Assembly (NCBI GenBank): GCA_964365905.1
Contig: CAYIRQ010000033.1
Coordinates: 1-12,417 of the forward strand
DNA length: 12,417 nt
Reading direction: 5' to 3'
DNA from: CAYIRQ01 sp964365905
GTDB taxonomy: Bacteria > Patescibacteriota > Gracilibacteria > Peribacterales > Peribacteraceae
Positions 6,015 to 11,336 of this stretch are shown here, piece after piece (within the stretch, counting starts at the first letter, position 1; every line of letters starts with the position of its first letter). Below the pieces are notes generated by a model that saw only the letters and a list, made by a program, of their open reading frames with translations, searched no databases and was not told the DNA's origin. The position numbers and the translations under genes were made by a program.

Positions 6015-6020
6015 ATAAAT

Positions 6021-6089
6021 ACAGAATCAATCGAATACTTCCCTTTCGGGTTGGTGGCCATTCGCTCGTCGGATGGCCTAGATTGATTA
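6021..6089 (+). ncRNA. Candidate small structured RNA (three-way junction)
   Basis: Starting where the upstream promoter should initiate, the sequence closes on itself. AATCAATC (6025-6032) pairs perfectly with GATTGATT (6081-6088). Inside, GGCCATTCG (6056-6064) pairs with CGGATGGCC (6070-6078) over 9 bp around a CTCGT loop. A short CCC/GGG hairpin (6041-6050, loop TTTC) forms the third arm. No ORF or known RNA family is recognised. There is no U-tract after the outer stem, so the 3' end is unclear. Because it abuts the stop of the convergent DUF3800 gene, a bidirectional termination structure is the main alternative. Confidence 0.3.
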
Positions 6090-6093
6090 TGTC

Positions 6094-6663
6094 TCAGCAT
6101 TTCTTGATGATGTGATTCGTCATTGCACGGTGATGCAGCTTTTGCATATCTTCATCACCTTCCAGACTGTCACGGAGAAACCCCGCGATGGCGTCACACA
6201 GACGGATGAATTCATCAGCCTCATCGGTGAGGCCACGCACAAAATCTACGCGAACGTGCAATCTGCGTAGCCCTGCCGTGAATGCCCGCCGTTCACTCTT
6301 CTGCAATCCATCAACGTAGACTTTTGTATCATACGGCTCCTTTGCCCTTTCAAGAATTGCTTTGGCAGTAGAGAGAATCGTAAGGTCTACGTACGAACGG
6401 GAATCGGTGTAATGCGAGTAATAGATCAGCTCAGCAAATCTCTCATCAGCAACAATCTGCTCGATGTAGGACTTTCTCTGCTTACGAGTGGCTTTCGTCC
6501 ATTTCTTCCGCCCCTTGCCGCTCTCTTTCTCCAACTTCTGCAGCCACTTCTTCAATTCCTCACGCTTGTCATCGAGAATCACGATGGACACGAGAAAGAA
6601 CTCACCGGCAGTATCCTGACCTGTCTCATCAACGTAGCAGTAGAGTTTCTGTGTAGCACTCAT
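6094..6663 (-). CDS. DUF3800 family protein
   Basis: A 189-residue protein matching the DUF3800 layout: YCYVDETGQ near the N-terminus (Asp12-Glu13), a hydrophobic strand FFLVSIVIL, a central helical region, the strand VYVDGLQKSERRAF, and a C-terminal LCDAIAGFLRD with the conserved Asp. The family is thought to adopt an RNase H-like fold with acidic residues clustered in a metal site. Its members are often found on mobile elements and in defence neighbourhoods, but the substrate is not established. The acidic positions needed are present, so it looks intact. The ATG at 6663 lies 7 nt after a TACACT -10 box. Neighbours are a structured RNA candidate at its 3' end and a truncated PIN toxin behind it. 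Confidence 0.8.
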   Translation of the reverse strand: MSATQKLYCYVDETGQDTAGEFFLVSIVILDDKREELKKWLQKLEKESGKGRKKWTKATRKQRKSYIEQIVADERFAELIYYSHYTDSRSYVDLTILSTAKAILERAKEPYDTKVYVDGLQKSERRAFTAGLRRLHVRVDFVRGLTDEADEFIRLCDAIAGFLRDSLEGDEDMQKLHHRAMTNHIIKKC

Positions 6664-6670
6664 AGAGAGA

Positions 6671-6676
6671 AGTGTA
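6671..6676 (-). promoter_or_regulatory. -10 box of the DUF3800 gene
   Basis: TACACT (6676-6671, minus strand) seven bases before ATG 6663. A TTGAGA at 6701-6696 gives a 19-nt spacer, longer than ideal. It shares TACACTTCTCTC with the 5722 promoter. Confidence 0.4.
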
Positions 6677-6769
6677 CAAGAGAATTACTATCTCCTCTCA
6701 ATCCGCATCTCATGCGCTGAGGGTTTTCTCGCAACTATTGCAAGGAGGCGATGTCCTCCAAGCCAGTCA

Positions 6770-7168
6770 TCATCTGCTGAGAACCGCAACGCCGATATCC
6801 TTTGCGGCGCGGCGCAGATTCACATCCATCGTTGCGAGCGGTGCATGCAGGCGGGAGGCGAGCGCGAGGTAACTTGCGTCGTATGCAGAGAGGTGCGTCG
6901 CGCGCGCGAGGGTGGTGATCTCCCGACAGGAAATATCGGCAAGACCGATGTCCACCTCGCATTGGAGTCCCGTGAGGAGGTCTATCCAGTGCTCCGTCTG
7001 CGTTTCGGCCGTTCGCTTCCGTCGCTCCGCGACGAGGAGCGCATTGCTCACCTCCAGCGTCCAGACGGGGGGAACGACAATGTCATACTCCGGGAGACAC
7101 TCGAGGAGTGCGGATGCTTCCATTAAGGGCACGATGCAATAGGGTGTTTTTCCATGCGCGGGTGCCAC
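6770..7168 (-). CDS. PIN-domain (VapC-like) protein, N-terminally truncated
   Basis: A PIN-domain ribonuclease of the VapC toxin type. Clear motifs are IVVPPVWTLEVSNALL with acidic Glu39, LSAYDASYLALA with Asp97, and TMDVNLRRAAKDIGV with Asp115. The family's first catalytic Asp, normally in an LDTS or VDAS motif near residue 5, is absent: only about 25 residues precede the VVPPVW strand and they contain no such motif in any of the three frames. No VapB-type antitoxin lies upstream, where the divergent ABC gene begins instead. The start given is a GTG; ATG at 7123 would leave only the homologous part. I read it as a decayed toxin probably lacking nuclease activity, cut at about 7125-7170. An atypical PIN protein that uses a different residue is less likely. 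Confidence 0.8.
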   Translation of the reverse strand: MAPAHGKTPYCIVPLMEASALLECLPEYDIVVPPVWTLEVSNALLVAERRKRTAETQTEHWIDLLTGLQCEVDIGLADISCREITTLARATHLSAYDASYLALASRLHAPLATMDVNLRRAAKDIGVAVLSR

Positions 7169-7178
7169 TTGTATGCTC

Positions 7179-7184
7179 TACTAT
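7179..7184 (+). promoter_or_regulatory. Possible -10 box upstream of the ABC gene
   Basis: TACTAT (7179-7184) is followed eight bases later by ATG 7193, the window's usual leaderless spacing. That ATG is out of frame with the ABC transporter, which has an in-frame TGA at 7194-7196 and must start at 7215. The mismatch suggests an early frameshift. Confidence 0.3.
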
Positions 7185-7214
7185 GTAACCATATGAGCAA
7201 TCCTCCGAAGCTCC

Positions 7215-8084
7215 ATGCGCACGAAGTCCGTCACTCACCGGCAGGTGCTCGCCTTCTTATGGCGCTATATGCGGCATCACAAGCTGCTGCTTGGATGCAT
7301 GTTCTTTCTCCTCGCTCTCTCCACGACACTCCATCTCACGCAGCCATTCTTCTATAAAGAGGTCGTTGACATGGTTTCGACCGGGGGAGCGGTGACACCG
7401 GAATCTCTGCGCTTTGCGATCTCGATGGTGGTGCTGGGGGTTCTCTGCGGGGTGCTCAATCTCACGCTCCATGAGGTCGCGTCCCGGATGCTCGGGTGGA
7501 TCGAGGTCGGCGTGATGGAGAGCGCCCATCGCGATATCTACGCGCACGCCCAGCGGCTCTCGACGCAGTTCCATGTGAATACGTTCGCGGGAGCGACGAC
7601 CCGTAAGATCAATCGCGGAACGGATGCGCTCGAGACGATCATGGATCGCCTGTGGTTCAACTTTCTCCCGCTCATCACGACGAAGCTCGCGCATGCGCAT
7701 GAATTCATTCAGGAATTTCCCTCTGGCTACGAAACGCTTGTCGGGGAACGCGGCGTAAAGCTCTCGGGCGGCGAGCGTCAGCGTGTCGCGATCGCTCGCG
7801 CGATCCTTGCAGATACCCCGATCCTCGTCCTCGATGAAGCGACAAGCAGCCTCGATTCACTCTCCGAGCAGCTCATTCAGGAAGCGCTTGCCTCGCTCAT
7901 GGAAAATCGCACGACGATCGCGATCGCGCACAGACTCAGCACGATCAAGAAAGCCGACCGCATCCTCGTGATTGAGGGCGGTGCGATCGTCGAAGAAGGA
8001 TCCCACAATGAGCTCGTGAAGAGAGAAGACGGCGTGTATCGGAATTTCTTCGAATTACAAGCCGGTGGATTTATAGGGGAATGA
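7215..8084 (+). CDS. ABC exporter with large internal deletion (half-transporter remnant)
   Basis: An ABC multidrug/lipid exporter-type protein (TMD-NBD fusion), normally about 580-600 residues, here only 289. Residues 1-156 are the start of the transmembrane domain: TM1 (about 22-42, GCMFFLLALSTTLHL), TM2 (about 69-90) and the following coupling helix region with ESAHRDIYAHAQRLS. At about residue 156/157 (nt near 7683) the sequence jumps from FNFLPLITT to KLAHAHEFIQEFPSGYET. The latter belongs well past Walker A in the nucleotide-binding domain. The ABC signature LSGGERQR (183-190), Walker B ILVLDEAT, D-loop SSLDS and H-loop AIAHRLST (His239) remain. TM3-6, Walker A and the Q-loop are gone, so ATP hydrolysis and transport cannot be supported. 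The frame is kept across the junction, so it may be a true deletion or an assembly join. Confidence 0.85.
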   Translation: MRTKSVTHRQVLAFLWRYMRHHKLLLGCMFFLLALSTTLHLTQPFFYKEVVDMVSTGGAVTPESLRFAISMVVLGVLCGVLNLTLHEVASRMLGWIEVGVMESAHRDIYAHAQRLSTQFHVNTFAGATTRKINRGTDALETIMDRLWFNFLPLITTKLAHAHEFIQEFPSGYETLVGERGVKLSGGERQRVAIARAILADTPILVLDEATSSLDSLSEQLIQEALASLMENRTTIAIAHRLSTIKKADRILVIEGGAIVEEGSHNELVKREDGVYRNFFELQAGGFIGE

Positions 8085-8094
8085 ACACCGGATT

Positions 8095-8165
8095 GTAGAG
8101 ACGCCCGACAGGGCGTCTCAAATCCCAACGGGGCGTTTGAGAGACGGCCTATTGGCCGTCTCTAC
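8095..8165. repeat. REP-like palindrome array, left of RAYT
   Basis: A GTAG foot (8095-8098) runs into GAGACGCCC (8098-8106), loop GACA, and GGGCGTCTC (8111-8119), a 9-bp perfect hairpin. A second 9-bp hairpin, GAGACGGCC (8141-8149), loop TATT, GGCCGTCTC (8154-8162), ends in CTAC (8162-8165), the complement of GTAG. Between them TCAAA and TTTGA enclose CCC-AAC-GGG. The array is thus two inverted GTAG-footed units around a third hairpin. It separates the ABC stop from the RAYT stop, whose native TAG (8164-8162) is supplied by the repeat. Confidence 0.85.
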
Positions 8166-8251
8166 GACAATATTTCCGCATCTTCTCCCCTGAGCCATTT
8201 TTCAGGATTTTGGAAGATGTACGATCGAATCCGATTCAATTCTATATTATT

Positions 8252-8698
8252 TCAAATGATGTGATCATAAAATCGTGCCTGCCATGCAAAATCATGGTGT
8301 CCCGCACCTCGAATGTGCTTTGTACTTGCTGCCTTGAATTGGTTCACAATAAGACCAAGGGGAACAGCCGGATCTTGTTTCTCTATGGAAAGAATTCCGT
8401 GGAAATGATTTGGCATGATGATGTGCTGATCTAAGGCAACATTTTTATAATGTTCAGGAATCTTTTCCCAGCAGGATGCTACAACTTTCCCAGCTTCTGA
8501 TGGCTGGAGAGAAGCCCATGGTTCCTCTTGAATTCCTCTTATGTCTCCAAGCCAACAGTGTTTATCCTTCGTGCAAATTGTGACGAAGTAGTAGCCAGGC
8601 GTTGTGTAGTCCCAATTCTTCAGTCGAGCGGAAGGGATGCGATATCTTTCTCGAAAGAGCATCTTCTTCGTATGTTCAGCGAAAGGAACATTTACCAT
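8252..8698 (-). CDS. REP-associated tyrosine transposase (RAYT), interrupted by TGA
   Basis: A Y1/HUH transposase of the IS200-like REP-associated type, which nicks and joins single-stranded palindromic DNA. Residues include YRIPSARLKNWDY, YYFVTICTKDKHCWLG, the metal-binding HUH motif in IIMPNHFHGIL (His98, His100) and the nucleophile Tyr144 in ARFYDHII. The frame then hits TGA (8254-8252) exactly where the family has Arg. The same frame continues for 29 codons with typical family sequence (NNIELNRIRSYIFQNPEKW) to a TAG at 8164-8162. A CGA-to-TGA change therefore splits a gene of about 178 residues. A TACGAT -10 box (8712-8707) lies 8 nt before the ATG. HUH and Tyr are still encoded, so partial activity cannot be excluded. 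It is flanked on both sides by REP-like arrays. Confidence 0.93.
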   Translation of the reverse strand: MVNVPFAEHTKKMLFRERYRIPSARLKNWDYTTPGYYFVTICTKDKHCWLGDIRGIQEEPWASLQPSEAGKVVASCWEKIPEHYKNVALDQHIIMPNHFHGILSIEKQDPAVPLGLIVNQFKAASTKHIRGAGHHDFAWQARFYDHII

Positions 8699-8718
8699 AG
8701 TCGCCTATCGTAGCACAA

Positions 8719-8791
8719 GAGACGCCCTTTCGGGCGAAATGCGAGACGCCCTTTCGGGCGAAATGCGAGACGCCCTTTCGGGCGTCTCTAC
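8719..8791. repeat. REP-like array, right of RAYT (three units)
   Basis: Two identical 24-bp tandem units (8719-8742, 8743-8766) each contain GACGCCC, loop TTTC and GGGCG, then AAATGC. A third, complete hairpin follows: GAGACGCCC (8767-8775), TTTC, GGGCGTCTC (8780-8788), then TAC. On the minus strand it opens with CCGTAGAGACGCCC, the same GTAG foot as the left array. The TAG stop of tsaE (8790-8788) lies in the foot of the last unit. Confidence 0.85.
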
Positions 8792-9849
8792 GGAATATCA
8801 TTCCCGAATAATGCCCTCTCCAATTTCTTCGTCTGCGCGCGCCAGAGCTTTGCTTGCTCCGATTCTTTCCCGCCACCGTACCGGCGCATGAAGTCGTCGA
8901 AGCGCTCATCGATTGTGACGATTTTGTCGAAGATCACGCGTTTATCGGCATAGAAGAGGATTTTCTGTTCCAGACTTTGGAGAGCGGGGAGGGGATTCGC
9001 TTCGTGTAAGCCATGCGGTCGGATAATCGTCGCAAGGCCGGGAAATCCCTGTTCCTCGAGGAATCGGGCGCAGGCTTCTTCATGGTGGCAGGTATATTTC
9101 TTTGCGAGCTCTACCCACACCGGTTTGGACGTTCGTTCCTCCTCTCGTGGGAAATCGAGGAAGCGAAACAAATCATGGAGAATGCCTGCGTGCAGGAGCG
9201 CTTCCGGGCGCACGACCATCCCCCGCTTCACGAGTTCCTGCGCAAAGTCTTTTGCAAGCAATCCCACAACGTCGCAGTGGCGCACGATGTGATCGGGGAG
9301 ATGCACGTTGCGACGCCATTTTTCAATTGTTTTCTGGTCAGGACAAGAGAGATCGGAGAAGGTGATTTCGATGGTGCGGGTTGTCGGTGTGGGTTCGGTG
9401 AAAATGATGGTGATGGAAGGAAGATGCTTCGTCTCCGTCCTGCTCTCGCTCTGCGGGACTCCGCTCAGCATGACACTCTCTTGTCCTTCGAGCCGCTCGC
9501 TCCAGCCTCTGGTGAGCCTGTCGAACCACTCAATCGCGCGGATTCCCGGAAAATCATCGGATGCTTCGATGAGCATTTTTGCTTCCTTTGGATCAATGCG
9601 AAAAAGATCGACGTGCAGAAAATCTTCCCCAAAGCGATTCTCGAGCGCATAGGTTGGACTCACGATCGTATTGCTTAAGCCCAGCCCTTGCCCCAGCCCT
9701 TGCACAAAGGTTGTCTTTCCCGCTCCGAGATCTCCACGAAGAAAGATGGTAAGGGGTTTTTGATACAGGCTTGCAGCCAGAGAGGAACCGATGCGAAATG
9801 TACTTTCTTGGCTAGCAGAAGCCAAAAGAATGGTCTCAATGTTTGACAT
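8788..9849 (-). CDS. tsaE: TsaE P-loop ATPase fused to an HD-domain phosphohydrolase
   Basis: The N-terminal part (about 1-165) is TsaE, the ATPase that works with TsaB and TsaD to make the t6A modification of ANN-decoding tRNAs. Walker A is RGDLGAGKTT (38-47), followed by SPTYALEN (64-71), HVDLFRID (79-86) and AIEW (105-108). Family members are usually about 150 residues. Here a C-terminal HD domain follows: IVRHC with His191, LLHAGILHD with His225-Asp226, and CHHEEA with His255/256, the metal ligands of HD phosphohydrolases. Residues 109-142 look like a repeat translated in frame (see 9424-9525). The TAG stop sits in the foot of a REP unit. An AT-rich region shared with the divergent M23 promoter precedes the ATG; no clear minus-strand promoter is seen. 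The fusion suggests that t6A synthesis and nucleotide hydrolysis are co-produced; this is inference. Confidence 0.92.
   Translation of the reverse strand: MSNIETILLASASQESTFRIGSSLAASLYQKPLTIFLRGDLGAGKTTFVQGLGQGLGLSNTIVSPTYALENRFGEDFLHVDLFRIDPKEAKMLIEASDDFPGIRAIEWFDRLTRGWSERLEGQESVMLSGVPQSESRTETKHLPSITIIFTEPTPTTRTIEITFSDLSCPDQKTIEKWRRNVHLPDHIVRHCDVVGLLAKDFAQELVKRGMVVRPEALLHAGILHDLFRFLDFPREEERTSKPVWVELAKKYTCHHEEACARFLEEQGFPGLATIIRPHGLHEANPLPALQSLEQKILFYADKRVIFDKIVTIDERFDDFMRRYGGGKESEQAKLWRAQTKKLERALFGNDIP
9424..9525. repeat. Dispersed-repeat-like insertion within tsaE
   Basis: The plus strand reads ATGCTTCGTCTCCGTCC, then GACTCCGCTCAGCATGACA and later GGTGAGCCTGTCGAACCAC. These strings match, by memory, the common dispersed repeats of the type 'TCATGCTGAGCGGAGT...CGAAGCAT' and 'GGTTCGACAGGCTCACC' found in many bacterial genomes. 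In TsaE it encodes about residues 109-142, between the native AIEW and the strand SITIIF, where homologues need only a few residues. Boundaries are approximate. Confidence 0.55.
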
Positions 9850-9871
9850 AAATAATCAAATATGCTATATT
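9843..9871 (+). promoter_or_regulatory. Promoter of the M23 peptidase gene
   Basis: A perfect TTGACA (9843-9848), a 17-nt spacer and TATATT (9866-9871). The start point is expected near 9878, giving a 5' leader of about 22 nt before ATG 9900, one of the few leaders long enough for a ribosome-binding site (a weak GGGA at 9890-9893). The -35 box overlaps the tsaE start codon (9847-9849), so the two divergent genes share this region. Confidence 0.65.
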
Positions 9872-9899
9872 ATTAATAGCAAACAAACCGGGAAAACCT

Positions 9900-11336
9900 A
9901 TGCTCACTCTACACCAAAAGTTCTCGGTTGCGGCGCTCTACAAGCAACCGGTCGATTCTCTCCGGGGCTTCCTCAGCAAGCGCTGGTCGTTTTGGCTCGC
10001 GCTTTTTTCCTGCGTTTCTTTTCTCGTCGGAAATATGGTCGGACAGCACGGATGGAACGCGTTCTGGAAATCGGTCTGGGGGAAGGAAGCGATCGTCTTT
10101 GACGGTGCTGTGCCTCCGCTCGCACTCGTTCCCGACATCACGCGCTTTCATGGCGATCGGGCACGGTACAGCTTCGCGGATGTTCCGCAGATGGCGCTCA
10201 TTCCGCTTCCGTCCTATCGCACGTCCGATGACTGCGATCATCATGGCGACAATGATCCCCGGCTCTATTCCATACCGTATCTCGGAGAGTACAATGGCAA
10301 TCGTTGCGGAAGCCATCCCGGCATTGATATCACTGTCCCGAACGATACGCCGGTGTATGCCGTGATGAACGGCATCGTGACCCGCACCGAGGAACGCGCG
10401 CGGGGATTCGGCAATACGATCGTGATCGAACATCCCAACGTCCCGGATCTCAAACATCCCGAGAAAAAGACAACTCTTTTCTCTGTCTACGCGCACCTCG
10501 GCCGGATTGGCGTTTCCGAAGGAGATATTGTCCAAAAAGGGCAGGAGATTGGCGCGAGCGGTCAGACGGGATTCGCGACCACACCCCATCTCCATTTCCA
10601 GATTGATGCGGCGACTGCGCCATTCCATCCCTACTGGCCGTTCACGACGGCGGAAGCGAACGAGCATGGATGGAATTTCGTCGAGGCCGTGGATCACGGG
10701 TTGGGACTCGACGCAGCGAAGCAGTACACCGTGGACCCGCTCGCATATGTTCAGACGCACTTCGATCCTGTGACGAGACCGGTGTATGCCGGAGTGGGAA
10801 CCACCGCGGTTCCTTCGGCGACAGTGATGACGGCTCCTGCTCCGCCGCCGCTCACGTGGCGTGAACGGGCGATCGCGCGGCGCACGTCGCAGCGCACGAA
10901 GCGGACGACAAGAAAACCGGTGCAGGTTGTTCTCGAAGCCTCCAGTATTCCACCCTCAACACCAATTCTGGTCCCAACTCCGAACCCCAGCCCCAGCCAT
11001 AAAACCATCTCGGAGCTCAGCGTCCTCCACGATGGAAGTTTCGAGGAGCGCATGCCCGAGCAGCTCGTGATCTTCGCTCGGGAGTCGAATGGAAACTTTG
11101 CAAGGGACGTCCACTTCGATGGAAAGCTCTACCTGGAAACAGCATTCGGCACCGCAGACTTCAGTCCTGCAACACTCACGGCACGGGATTTCGATGCCTC
11201 CGGTAAAGCAATGGTTACGGTTGTCGTGCGCGGGACGAAGACGATGGTGCCGAGAGTCACGGGGGCGTTGGAGGCGACCGGGAAACCGATGGTGTTCTCC
11301 GGGCAAAGATCCGCAACGCGAGTATCAACGCGGTGA
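9900..11336 (+). CDS. Membrane-anchored M23 family peptidase (LytM-like)
   Basis: A 478-residue zinc metallopeptidase of the M23/LytM type, which cuts peptide cross-links in peptidoglycan or regulates amidases. There is one N-terminal membrane segment (about 30-48, SFWLALFSCVSFLVGNMVG), so the rest is probably extracytoplasmic. The catalytic domain (about 120-270) has the HxxxD zinc motif in SHPGID (His139, Asp143), YAHL with His199, and HxH in PHLHFQ (His230, His232), all intact. A Pro/Ala/Thr-rich linker with basic patches follows at about 308-365. The last 110 residues are beta-rich (DGKLYLETAFGTADF), probably an Ig-like or adhesion domain. The last 26 codons overlap the convergent glycosylphosphotransferase gene by 80 bp. 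Its own strong promoter lies upstream. Confidence 0.92.
   Translation: MLTLHQKFSVAALYKQPVDSLRGFLSKRWSFWLALFSCVSFLVGNMVGQHGWNAFWKSVWGKEAIVFDGAVPPLALVPDITRFHGDRARYSFADVPQMALIPLPSYRTSDDCDHHGDNDPRLYSIPYLGEYNGNRCGSHPGIDITVPNDTPVYAVMNGIVTRTEERARGFGNTIVIEHPNVPDLKHPEKKTTLFSVYAHLGRIGVSEGDIVQKGQEIGASGQTGFATTPHLHFQIDAATAPFHPYWPFTTAEANEHGWNFVEAVDHGLGLDAAKQYTVDPLAYVQTHFDPVTRPVYAGVGTTAVPSATVMTAPAPPPLTWRERAIARRTSQRTKRTTRKPVQVVLEASSIPPSTPILVPTPNPSPSHKTISELSVLHDGSFEERMPEQLVIFARESNGNFARDVHFDGKLYLETAFGTADFSPATLTARDFDASGKAMVTVVVRGTKTMVPRVTGALEATGKPMVFSGQRSATRVSTR

Larger units (their letters stand above)
8095..8793 (-). mobile_element. RAYT/REP unit
   Basis: A RAYT gene bracketed by its probable cognate palindromes: 8095-8165 downstream and 8719-8791 upstream, both built on GAGACG(C/G)CC hairpins with GTAG feet. 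This is the standard arrangement of a RAYT with its REP elements. The unit fills the space between the ABC remnant and tsaE. No separate target-site duplication is apparent. Confidence 0.75.

Noticed and set aside
6744..6759. GGAGG/CCTCC hairpin as a terminator of the PIN gene
   Set aside because: Five-bp stem without a U-tract on either strand; too weak to call.
7154..7357. 67-codon plus-strand frame containing ATG 7193
   Set aside because: Beyond the first few codons it is an out-of-frame shadow of the ABC transporter; kept only as a hint of a frameshift.
8252..8254. UGA recoded as Gly, as in Gracilibacteria/Absconditabacteria
   Set aside because: SDR, the SDH_sah-like gene, pdxT, DUF3800, the M23 peptidase and the glycosylphosphotransferase all end at TGA at sensible lengths, and the position in RAYT homologues is Arg, not Gly.
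8719..8788. CRISPR array
   Set aside because: The repeat units are directly adjacent with no unique spacers and no cas genes; each is a REP-type hairpin.
8676..8909. 77-codon minus-strand frame
   Set aside because: Made of the repeat units translated out of frame (the HFARKGVS repeats) and a shadow of tsaE.
9013..9678. 221-codon open frame on the plus strand
   Set aside because: Antisense to tsaE-HD, no recognisable domain and no promoter at its start.
9909..10760. 283-codon open frame on the minus strand
   Set aside because: Antisense to the M23 peptidase; low-complexity Arg/Glu-rich sequence typical of a shadow frame.
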